A stretch of 64,000 nucleotides of DNA from Bacillus sp. MM2020_1 (GTDB lineage Bacteria; Bacillota; Bacilli; Bacillales; Cytobacillaceae). Position numbers and translations under genes: made by a program. This document shows, in pieces, positions 57,367-64,000 of the stretch (position 1 is the stretch's first letter; each line of letters starts with the position of its first letter). The stretch covers positions 32,939 to 96,938 of the forward strand of contig JAANMP010000016.1 in assembly GCA_011250595.1 (NCBI GenBank), in the 5' to 3' direction. The notes under the pieces were generated by a model that was given only the letters and a program-made list of their open reading frames with translations, was not told the origin of the DNA and did no database searches.

Positions 57367-58598
57367 TTACATTCCCCCTTGTTTTTAATACCCACCGGTA
57401 AGAAATAAGATTCGTTGCCAGTGATTTTTCCGCCTGCCCGAATGCCGATACTTCCGGCCTTTCCCGCAATTAGAAAAGAGCCGAACACTAATGAAAGCTC
57501 CTCGATTCCCTTTTCAGTTTCCAATGAAACGGTAGGGAGAGGTACGTATTGTTGATAGACTGAAAGCTCCTCTTTATAGGTTTGAAAAGAATTTTGATCG
57601 GTAACATTGGAGTGTAAATCCCATATGGTTACCGTGTCTCCTTCTCTGCCGAAAGTCGGTTTTTGAACATAGGCAAGATATCCCTTAAATAAATCGGCTT
57701 CCAGGTATGTAGGCAGCATATATTCCTTAATCCAGCCCTGCTCTTCTTTTGTATAAAAAGCCCCTTGTTCCGCTAATCCCCAAATTAAACATTGGATAGA
57801 CTTCGGCTGCAGCAGAAAGGCAGAGACTGGATTTAGGATCGACAGTTTTCCTTCTTTGACCAGCTGCAACAACTCGATTCCAACAGGGTCACCCGATAGT
57901 GGATCTAAATCGTCAACTAGGTGTTCAAGAGGATAGGTTTGGCGGTATAACACATCAATAGGGATATCCTCATCGTCGACAAGAATACCGTCAATCATTC
58001 GCAGTGCGGACAAAGGAACGGTCCGATTGTTAACCCGACAGAGCTTGCTTAAATACTGAATAGTATTCCAATCTTCACTATGGTCAGAATGGGCAGTGAA
58101 CACAATGTTAGGCTCCACCTTTCCATTCGATGCTTCGATCACTGCTCGAGTGATTCCGGAAGAAAGCAGACGTTCCCCTCCTTCATTTGGGTCAAGGTAA
58201 CCAAACTCCGAGCAAACTTTTCCATTAATATGAAAACACTCCACAATAAACGTCGGTGTATCACTATTGAATTCCAGCAATTTTAAACCATCTGCTGTTA
58301 ACGCAAAATCAAACCGGGCGATAATGGTTTCAGGGTAAAGAGTTTTCAACCTTAAAAAGGGGATGCTCTTTGCCGGATACCCAAGTTCAAAGAGTTGCTC
58401 ATCAGTTAGATTCCGTAACAGGCGGGCAGTTTTGAAAAAAATGCTGCCTAATCGTTCCGTTGCTTCCTTTAAAAGGAAGGAGGTATGTTTCGAAATCGAA
58501 TAAACATGATAAAGGCTGTACTCGCTATCGTATAAATCTGACCAAAAGGTTGGAAATTGCGAATAAAAAATCTTTCGTTTCTTAGAATAAAGCGACAT
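57363..58598 (-). CDS. Glutathionylspermidine synthase-like ATP-grasp protein (YgiC/YjfC type)
   Basis: This is a 411-residue ATP-grasp amide ligase. Family features include FDFALTADGLKLLEFNSDTPTF near the N-terminal third, EDWNTIQYLSKL, the basic/nucleotide segment YVQKPTFGREGDTVTIWD and a C-terminal GSFLIAGKAGSIGIRAGGKIT. It lacks the amidase domain of E. coli Gsp. ATG 58598 has GGAGGG upstream and is preferred to the longer frame. It should join an amine or amino group to a peptide or protein carboxylate; the substrate is unknown, since Bacillus does not make glutathione. Confidence 0.88.
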   Translation of the reverse strand: MSLYSKKRKIFYSQFPTFWSDLYDSEYSLYHVYSISKHTSFLLKEATERLGSIFFKTARLLRNLTDEQLFELGYPAKSIPFLRLKTLYPETIIARFDFALTADGLKLLEFNSDTPTFIVECFHINGKVCSEFGYLDPNEGGERLLSSGITRAVIEASNGKVEPNIVFTAHSDHSEDWNTIQYLSKLCRVNNRTVPLSALRMIDGILVDDEDIPIDVLYRQTYPLEHLVDDLDPLSGDPVGIELLQLVKEGKLSILNPVSAFLLQPKSIQCLIWGLAEQGAFYTKEEQGWIKEYMLPTYLEADLFKGYLAYVQKPTFGREGDTVTIWDLHSNVTDQNSFQTYKEELSVYQQYVPLPTVSLETEKGIEELSLVFGSFLIAGKAGSIGIRAGGKITGNESYFLPVGIKNKGECK

Positions 58599-58599
58599 A

Positions 58600-58911
58600 T
58601 TACCCTCCAAATCCACCCTTAGAGCCACTGCCGAATCCACCTTTAAAGCTTGAGGAGGATTTGTATGACTTGTAAGGTGAGGATTTCAAGAGAGAGGATT
58701 TACTTCGATAATAGCTTCCTCCGTAAAAAAAGTGACCATAATGAGTTGAACGGGTATCATCACATTGCCATACCCCTTGATCATCATCCCAGTCCCAATC
58801 TCGGCAGCTCGTGTCATTGGGTTTGGGAGGGCGATCGTCTGAACAACCAGAAAGTGTTCCAGCTATAAGGGAAGTAAGAACACCAGTCACTAACCATTGG
58901 GTTTTCTTCAC
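58600..58911 (-). CDS. Small Ser/Gly/Lys-rich lipoprotein
   Basis: This is a 103-residue precursor. The signal peptide ends GTLSGC with lipidated Cys23. The mature part has a short acidic Trp/Cys segment (SCRDWDWDDDQGVWQCDD), then a low-complexity tail rich in Ser, Lys, Tyr, Gly and Phe that ends in GGFGG. It is analogous in position to DUF1190 (YgiB/YjfM) proteins of enterobacteria. The stop is one base before the GSPS-like start, so they form one operon. The Gly-rich C-terminus could be the acceptor for the ATP-grasp ligase (inference). Confidence 0.85.
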   Translation of the reverse strand: MKKTQWLVTGVLTSLIAGTLSGCSDDRPPKPNDTSCRDWDWDDDQGVWQCDDTRSTHYGHFFYGGSYYRSKSSLLKSSPYKSYKSSSSFKGGFGSGSKGGFGG

Positions 58912-58943
58912 CGTTTCACGCTCCTAATTGAATTTATATTTTT

Positions 58944-58971
58944 ATTATAAAATTAAACCTTAGGAAAACAA
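58944..58971 (-). promoter_or_regulatory. Sigma-A-type promoter of the lipoprotein-GSPS-DUF350 operon
   Basis: On the minus strand TTGTTT (58971-58966) and TATAAT (58949-58944) are separated by 16 bases. Confidence 0.55.
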
Positions 58972-59007
58972 TGGTAAAATAAAAGAAAAATGAAAGAGGG
59001 ATGAAAT

Positions 59008-59457
59008 TTGAGGTTGGAATACCGACTGGATGATGAATATCAAAAGTTTCCTGCCCTTTGGAGCTATTTAAATTTAACAGTTAGTGAGGCAGTAGCAAGA
59101 ATGACTTGTGAATACTTCGTCAAAGAGGCTGAAACGTATGTGGTAACGGCAACTGCTATTGACCCTGATGGCACGACTGTCTTGTATGTAAAAAAAGAAA
59201 AGTCATTTGATGAGGAAATTGAAGAAAAGTATTCTCATATAGGTTTTGAAGTGAGAGAGCTTCAGAGAAACAGCTCTGTTCTTATCGAGAGAAAAGAAGT
59301 TTGGAATCATGAAGAAGTACTGGCTGTTCTTCACTCCGATTTCATTTACATTCAGAATGATGGTAGGTTTCTGGAATTCACCCTAGATTCGAGGGAAATT
59401 GACGAAGATCGAAAATGTTATGTTTATTATGGGAGTTTTACGGGGAAATCTCGTTAA
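59008..59457 (+). CDS. Uncharacterised protein, 149 residues
   Basis: I do not recognise this protein. It is soluble and acidic, with no signal peptide or membrane segment. The pattern suggests an N-terminal helix (FPALWSYLNLTVSEAVARM) and a beta-rich C-terminal part (YVVTATAIDPDGTTVLYV, FIYIQNDGRFLEFTLD). The start TTG 59008 has GAGGG seven bases upstream, and no ATG is in frame near it. It is monocistronic, diverging from the lipoprotein operon, with a strong terminator after it. Confidence 0.75.
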   Translation: MRLEYRLDDEYQKFPALWSYLNLTVSEAVARMTCEYFVKEAETYVVTATAIDPDGTTVLYVKKEKSFDEEIEEKYSHIGFEVRELQRNSSVLIERKEVWNHEEVLAVLHSDFIYIQNDGRFLEFTLDSREIDEDRKCYVYYGSFTGKSR

Positions 59458-59494
59458 AACGAAAATAGCACACAGGGCGTGTGCTATTTTCGTT
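59458..59494. terminator. Terminator of the 149-residue protein gene
   Basis: A perfect 16-bp stem (AACGAAAATAGCACAC with its complement) has a five-base loop AGGGC. Confidence 0.85.
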
Positions 59495-59609
59495 GTTAAG
59501 GTGAGAAAAATGTGATCATAAAGAAGAAATTTAAAGGAAAAGAACGATTTTTGTCGTACTTATAGGGATATAGATGTATTTACAGATGTATATACCTGGA
59601 GGAATAACA

Positions 59610-60881
59610 ATGCTAGCAGAAAAACTTCTTTTGAATGCATTAATTACATTAGCGCCTGTCTTACTTTTTAGCATTCTAGTTGAAAGTAATCGTAAAATTA
59701 ATTCTCCCGTCTTATGTGGGCTGCTTCAAAGCATTGCTTCACTTACTTGTATGATTTTTTCGTATTCAAACTATGGATTTAATTGGGACCTCCGCTATGT
59801 TCCTCTTATTCTAGCCTTTCTTTATGCTGGTCCAGTTGGGGGGGGGATGGTTTTAACAACCCTGCTTGGTGCACGTGTCTTAATGGGTGGAGAAACGGTT
59901 GTTTTTGGGTTAGTTAATACTACTTTAACTGCTCTTGTCCCGTTCCTCTTACACAAAAGGTTTTTGAGTTATACCTCAAATAAAAGGGTATTCCTGACAA
60001 CGATATTATGTGGATGGTCCTTGCTCCTTTGTTATATTTCGCTTACTACGTACCGTTATTTTGAGGGGAATTTATTAAAAATAGATTTTAATATTCCTGA
60101 CCTCCTCCTTGTTGGCCTCATTCAAACAATCGCAATTGCCCTGCAGGCAAAACTGGTTGAGGGAATTATCGAACGAAACCGAATGAAGAAAGAGATTCAA
60201 CGAAGTGAAAAGCTGAATACCCTCGGGGAACTAGCTGCTTCGATTGCCCATGAAGTTCGAAATCCATTAACAGTGGTGAAAGGATTTCTCCAATTGATGC
60301 AGCAAGAAGAAAAAGGAAAAAATTATCAGTATCTTTCCCTTGTCTTAAGTGAATTAGGACGTGCAGAATCGATAATTAATGACTATTTAAATTTTGCTAA
60401 GCCAAAGTTTGAAAAAATAGAAGAGTTTTCGTTAAAAGAAGTCTTAGTAGAAGTTGTCATGCTTCTAGATCCACTGGCTGTCAAACAAGGGGTGCAACTT
60501 GAAAGTGAGTTGGACTCAACTGGGTTTATCCTCGTAACCGACCGTAACCAATTAAAACAGGCACTCGTTAACCTTATTAAGAATGCGATTGAAGCAACCC
60601 CAGAAGGTGGAAAAGTATCCATACATACTAAGTCAGACAGTCATCATGCTTCCATTTTGATTGCAGATACTGGTAAGGGAATGACACCAGAGCAGTTATC
60701 CAGAATTGGAACTTTATTTTATACGACAAAAGATAAGGGGACAGGGCTTGGTACATCCGTTTCGTTAAGAATTATTGAAACAATGAACGGGAAGGTTTCA
60801 TACAAGAGTGCGCCGGGAGTTGGGACGGAAGTACGGATGGTCCTTCCAGGGAGACAAACACCGGTATTGGTAAATATGTGA
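59610..60881 (+). CDS. Sensor histidine kinase, 5TM-type, KinB-like
   Basis: This is a 423-residue membrane kinase. Residues 1-190 hold five to six hydrophobic segments of the 5TMR_LYT type. The dimerisation/phosphorylation helix has the H-box ASIAHEVRNPLTVVKGF with His at about 214. The ATPase domain has the N-box LVNLIKNAIEATPEGG, G1 IADTGKGM, F-box FYTTKDKGTGLGTS and a closing glycine motif. Size and layout match KinB-class sporulation kinases of Bacillus. ATG 59610 has CTGGAGG upstream. No kapB or response regulator gene is adjacent, so it is an orphan kinase, as phosphorelay kinases are. Confidence 0.9.
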   Translation: MLAEKLLLNALITLAPVLLFSILVESNRKINSPVLCGLLQSIASLTCMIFSYSNYGFNWDLRYVPLILAFLYAGPVGGGMVLTTLLGARVLMGGETVVFGLVNTTLTALVPFLLHKRFLSYTSNKRVFLTTILCGWSLLLCYISLTTYRYFEGNLLKIDFNIPDLLLVGLIQTIAIALQAKLVEGIIERNRMKKEIQRSEKLNTLGELAASIAHEVRNPLTVVKGFLQLMQQEEKGKNYQYLSLVLSELGRAESIINDYLNFAKPKFEKIEEFSLKEVLVEVVMLLDPLAVKQGVQLESELDSTGFILVTDRNQLKQALVNLIKNAIEATPEGGKVSIHTKSDSHHASILIADTGKGMTPEQLSRIGTLFYTTKDKGTGLGTSVSLRIIETMNGKVSYKSAPGVGTEVRMVLPGRQTPVLVNM

Positions 60882-60893
60882 TAACAAATAGAT

Positions 60894-60932
60894 ACCGATG
60901 ACTTCAAAGTATTTCGAAGTCATCGGTTTTTT
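60894..60932 (+). terminator. Terminator of the KinB-like gene
   Basis: ACCGATGACTTC pairs with GAAGTCATCGGT, 10-base loop, then T6. Confidence 0.85.
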
Positions 60933-61012
60933 GTGCATGAATAAGGTGAAACAAGAAATTGATTTTATTATATTTAAATAGTAGTAGATTAATCTCAGGA
61001 AAATGAATAAGC

Positions 61013-61026
61013 TGAAAACGCTATAT
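61013..61026. promoter_or_regulatory. Putative cre (CcpA) site before the amino-acid permease gene
   Basis: TGAAAACGCTATAT matches 13 of 14 positions of TGWAARCGYTWNCW, 143 bases upstream of ATG 61169. Confidence 0.4.
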
Positions 61027-61168
61027 TTTCCATGGGATTATTTTCAAATAATTAAAAATTTCAAAATATATTGCTTTTTTAGTAAAAGGGTTATATTATT
61101 TCGATATACAATTTTATGTGGGTTATTTTTTCAGAACATTCCGACATGATTTTATGGAGGTAAGAGCA

Positions 61169-62584
61169 ATGAATTTATTTAGAAAAAAGTCAATCCAGGA
61201 TCTCATACAAGAGGCCGGTCAAAAAGATGTCGTCTTAAAGAAAGACTTAGGGGCTTTTGATTTATCCATGCTGGGAATTGGCGCTATTATAGGAACCGGA
61301 ATATTTGTATTAACAGGGGTTGCTGCTGCAGATCATGCAGGGCCGGCACTTATTTTATCCTTCATTTTATCAGGATTCGCATGTGCATTCGCTGCCCTTT
61401 GTTATGCCGAGTTTGCTTCTACTGTTCCAGTATCAGGTAGTGCGTATACGTATAGTTACGCGACCTTTGGGGAGTTAATTGCCTGGATATTGGGTTGGGA
61501 TTTAATCCTCGAATACGGGTTCGCATCATCTGCTGTTGCTAGTGGCTGGTCCGGGTATTTACAAGGACTACTCGCTGGCTTTGGTATTCATTTTCCTAAG
61601 GCAATCACAAGTGCATATGATCCGGCAAACGGAACATATATCGATGTTCCCGCTGTCCTTATCATAGTAATTATCACCTTACTCTTAACTCAGGGTGTGA
61701 AGAAATCTGCTCGCTTTAACACGATTATGGTAATTATTAAGTTAGCCATTGTTTTGTTATTTATCGGCGTTGGTGCTTGGTATGTAAAGCCTTCCAACTG
61801 GACACCATTCATGCCGTTTGGATTTTCTGGTGTGACTGCTGGTGCGGCGACGGTATTCTTTGCTTATATTGGCTTTGATGCCGTATCAACTGCAGCGGAA
61901 GAAGTGAAAAATCCGCAAAAGAATATGCCAATTGGTATTATCGTCTCTTTACTAGTATGTACGGTGTTATATATTGCTGTCTCTGCCATTCTAACAGGAA
62001 TCGTTCCTTACCAAGAGCTAGGCGTAAAAAACCCAGTGGCATTTGCTCTTAACTATATCCATCAGGATTGGGTGGCCGGCTTTATCTCGCTTGGTGCGAT
62101 TGCAGGAATCACCACAGTATTATTAGTTCTTCTTTATGGACAATCTCGTTTATTTTATGCGATTAGCCGTGATGGCCTATTACCAAAAGTATTTTCAAAA
62201 GTAGATAAGAACAAGCAGACACCTATGACAAATTCATGGATTATTTGTTTACTTGTATCGATTTTTGCAGGTTTAGTTCCTTTAAACAAACTTGCGGAAC
62301 TAACAAATATCGGAACTCTCTTTGCCTTTATGACGGTTTCAGTGGGGATTTTATATCTTCGCAAAAATAAACAAGCGCCGAAAACAGGCTTCCGGGTTCC
62401 ATTTGTACCTTATATTCCAATTCTTGCTTTTGTGTTCTGTGGGTATTTAATTGTTCAGTTACCAAAAACAACGTGGATTAGCTTCGGAGTTTGGCTTGTG
62501 ATCGGACTATTCGTCTATTTCGGATATGGTCGTAAACATTCAACCTTGAATAAAACAGTGGATCCATTGAAAAAAGTTAGCTAA
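61169..62584 (+). CDS. Amino-acid permease, APC superfamily (CAT/YfnA type)
   Basis: This is a 471-residue transporter with twelve hydrophobic segments. Motifs of the cationic-amino-acid-transporter group are LGAFDLSMLGIGAIIGTGIFVLTG in TM1, CAFAALCYAEFASTVPVSGSAYTYSYATFGE and FFAYIGFDAVSTAAEEVKNPQKNMP. ATG 61169 with GGAGG upstream is preferred to the 17-residue extension from 61118. It is monocistronic. It likely imports branched-chain or other neutral amino acids; specificity is not readable. Confidence 0.92.
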   Translation: MNLFRKKSIQDLIQEAGQKDVVLKKDLGAFDLSMLGIGAIIGTGIFVLTGVAAADHAGPALILSFILSGFACAFAALCYAEFASTVPVSGSAYTYSYATFGELIAWILGWDLILEYGFASSAVASGWSGYLQGLLAGFGIHFPKAITSAYDPANGTYIDVPAVLIIVIITLLLTQGVKKSARFNTIMVIIKLAIVLLFIGVGAWYVKPSNWTPFMPFGFSGVTAGAATVFFAYIGFDAVSTAAEEVKNPQKNMPIGIIVSLLVCTVLYIAVSAILTGIVPYQELGVKNPVAFALNYIHQDWVAGFISLGAIAGITTVLLVLLYGQSRLFYAISRDGLLPKVFSKVDKNKQTPMTNSWIICLLVSIFAGLVPLNKLAELTNIGTLFAFMTVSVGILYLRKNKQAPKTGFRVPFVPYIPILAFVFCGYLIVQLPKTTWISFGVWLVIGLFVYFGYGRKHSTLNKTVDPLKKVS

Positions 62585-62599
62585 ATTGAATTAAAAGAG

Positions 62600-62629
62600 A
62601 AGGAGCTTACCTAGCGTAGGCTCCTTTTT
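62600..62629 (+). terminator. Terminator of the amino-acid permease gene
   Basis: AAGGAGC pairs with GCTCCTT around a 13-base loop, then TTTTG. Confidence 0.7.
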
Positions 62630-62648
62630 GTTGGCTTTTATCGAAAAA

Positions 62649-62655
62649 TGTCGAA
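62649..62655 (+). promoter_or_regulatory. Possible Spo0A box before the second sensor kinase gene
   Basis: TGTCGAA matches the 0A-box core TGNCGAA, within the segment ATCGAAAAATGTCGAAATTC, 113 bases upstream of ATG 62768. A 7-bp match alone is weak. Confidence 0.3.
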
Positions 62656-62767
62656 ATTCATCGTTTTTACAAAAATAATATCATTTAATTGAAGGAAAGA
62701 TGATAAAATAGGGGCAGGTTTTAAATAAATAATTGTTTCAAGATGAGTAGATTGAGGAGAAACATAC

Positions 62768-64000
62768 ATGAAAGAAAGCATTAGGAATCCAAAGCTAGTT
62801 TTTGAAGAAAGGAAGGCAATTGTACTTTTTTTATGGTTGTTTAATTTAATGTTTTATTCGTTTGATATTGCCTATAACTATATTAGACCTAGGTTGAAAA
62901 ATCAGAGTCTTAAACTTGATACAAATGAGATGGGTCTTGGATTATGGTTATATATTCTAGTCATTGCCATGCTTCCTGTTGCAATTTATTTTATAAAAAA
63001 GGGTAATCCCTATATTGTTAAATATGTCTACATTATAGGATATTTATGTATTGATATTGTAAATACCATTATGTCATATTGGGGGACCACCGGCGTTTAT
63101 ACAACGGGGAATGTAGTTGAGGTTTTATTCATTTTATTTAGTCCAATATTTGTTAATAAAAAATATTTGTGGCTTGTTTCATTGGGGATGATAGGAAAGG
63201 AATTATTATTAGGCTTAATTTTACAAAGTTTATATGTAATAATACCAGTAGTTCTATTTATAATCTTTTCAGTGATAGCCTATATATTATTTATCCGGTT
63301 TAATTCATATATTAATTCTTTGACTACTATGTACGAAGAACTGCGTCAAAAAGAGAAGCTAGCAGTCATTGGTCGAATGGCTGCAGCAATTGGCCATGAA
63401 ATTCGTAATCCCTTATCTTCCTTAAGGGGATTTACACAATTGCAGCAGGAACGATACCCAAACACAAATGATTTTTATCCAATCATGATTCAGGAAATTG
63501 ATCGGATCAATTCCATTGTTAATGACCTGATGTATATTGGTAAACCAAGAGTCATCCAATTTGAAAAGGCAAGTATTGAAGAAATAATTGCTTATACCTT
63601 ATCCATTACCCAACAACAAGCTGAGAGACAAAATGTAACTGTTGATACAATAATGGCTGGCCCCTTACCACCGCTTGAATGTGATGAAAAACAATTGAAG
63701 CAAGTGTTTATTAATTTAATAAAAAATGCAATTGAAGCCATGCCTGAGGGCGGAAGGATTGAAATCCGTGTAAAAGTAATCGAAAAAATCAAAATGTCCG
63801 TTTCAATTCAAGATGAAGGGGCTGGAATTGAAGCAGAGAACATTCGTAATTTAGGAGAACCTTTTTATACTACGAAAACGGATGGAACCGGCTTAGGTTT
63901 AATGGTTACCAATCAGATTATTAAAGACCATTTAGGAGAGTTTAACATTCACAGTGATTTTGGAAATGGGACAAAAGTTGAAGTGATATTACCCATAAAT
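62768..64000 (+). CDS. Sensor histidine kinase, multi-TM, partial (runs off right edge)
   Basis: The frame is open from ATG 62768 (GAGGAG upstream) to the window end, 411 codons with no stop. Residues 1-190 form about six hydrophobic segments (IVLFLWLFNLMFYSF, ILVIAMLPVAIYF, VVLFIIFSVIAYILF). The kinase part has the H-box RMAAAIGHEIRNPLSSLRGF, N-box FINLIKNAIEAMPEGG, IQDEGAGIE, FYTTKTDGTGLGL and a near-terminal GNGTKVEVILPI, so only a few residues are missing. Together with the upstream KinB-like gene it makes a second orphan kinase of sporulation-kinase style; the target regulator is not in view. Confidence 0.9.
   Translation, partial: MKESIRNPKLVFEERKAIVLFLWLFNLMFYSFDIAYNYIRPRLKNQSLKLDTNEMGLGLWLYILVIAMLPVAIYFIKKGNPYIVKYVYIIGYLCIDIVNTIMSYWGTTGVYTTGNVVEVLFILFSPIFVNKKYLWLVSLGMIGKELLLGLILQSLYVIIPVVLFIIFSVIAYILFIRFNSYINSLTTMYEELRQKEKLAVIGRMAAAIGHEIRNPLSSLRGFTQLQQERYPNTNDFYPIMIQEIDRINSIVNDLMYIGKPRVIQFEKASIEEIIAYTLSITQQQAERQNVTVDTIMAGPLPPLECDEKQLKQVFINLIKNAIEAMPEGGRIEIRVKVIEKIKMSVSIQDEGAGIEAENIRNLGEPFYTTKTDGTGLGLMVTNQIIKDHLGEFNIHSDFGNGTKVEVILPIN

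Noticed and set aside
1..64000. Mobile elements (IS, transposase, integrase, phage genes)
   Set aside because: No transposase or integrase-like motifs were seen; the duplications at 1/19622 and hutH/16817 are gene paralogues without terminal inverted repeats.

Overview
The window looks like chromosome of a low-GC, spore-former-type Bacillaceae (Bacillus, Neobacillus or a close relative). The evidence is AT-rich DNA, strong AGGAGG-type ribosome binding sites, frequent TTG/GTG starts, U-tailed hairpin terminators, cre-like sites, and gene sets familiar from Bacillus subtilis and relatives (frl operon, yfkAB, a yhjC/yhjB-type pair, a YugO-type potassium channel, a KinB-type kinase). No rRNA, tRNA, insertion sequence, phage gene or CRISPR array was found.

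Layout. 1-20 kb is a histidine/amino-acid catabolism region. The 3' end of an amino-acid ABC ATPase is followed by a leftward RocR-like sigma-54 activator, a branched-chain-type ABC transporter (livKHMGF), then hutU, hutI, an M20 peptidase, hutH, a second M20 hydrolase, a DUF3311/SSS symporter pair, a broken second hutH, and a polar amino-acid ABC transporter. The liv operon and hutU carry near-identical control regions: two upstream activator-type sites about 78 bp apart, then a textbook -24/-12 sigma-54 promoter about 108 bp further on. The ABC ATPase 3' ends at both edges of this region form a direct repeat about 19.6 kb apart. 20-28 kb holds a zinc-ribbon protein, an unrecognised protein, an AidB-like acyl-CoA dehydrogenase, a large TPR/dynamin-like GTPase, a 5'-truncated rtcB, a 2-hydroxyacid dehydrogenase and an SDR fragment. 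28-37 kb is a fatty-acid activation and oxidation operon (two acyl-CoA ligases, acyl-CoA dehydrogenase, thiolase, methylacyl-CoA racemase-like protein). It is preceded by a CBS-PAS-AAA+ sigma-54 activator, a 21-bp palindrome and a third sigma-54 promoter.

37-47 kb holds recQ, a formate/nitrite-type channel, yfkAB, and a compact tartrate-type module: an FCD GntR regulator, a FAH-family protein, two-subunit tartrate dehydratase/class I fumarase, and a divergent ACS-family transporter. Both divergent promoters of that module carry the same GTATAC operator. 47-53 kb is a complete fructosamine operon (frlBONMD) with convergent frlR, and paired palindromes sit at frlB and frlR. 53-64 kb has a split ThrE-type exporter, a C39-like peptidase, a potassium channel converging on a lipoprotein / glutathionylspermidine-synthase-like / DUF350 operon, and two sensor kinases around an amino-acid permease. 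The second kinase runs off the window.

The most unusual non-coding signal is a set of degenerate tandem arrays lying just 3' of genes (22.7, 31.6, 34.1, 39.3 and 55.3 kb). Their period is 21 bp, or close to it, although most have unrelated sequences; two share both unit and leader. Three sigma-54 promoters with two different dedicated activators in one window is also notable. All functional calls were made by reading motifs; no database search was run.
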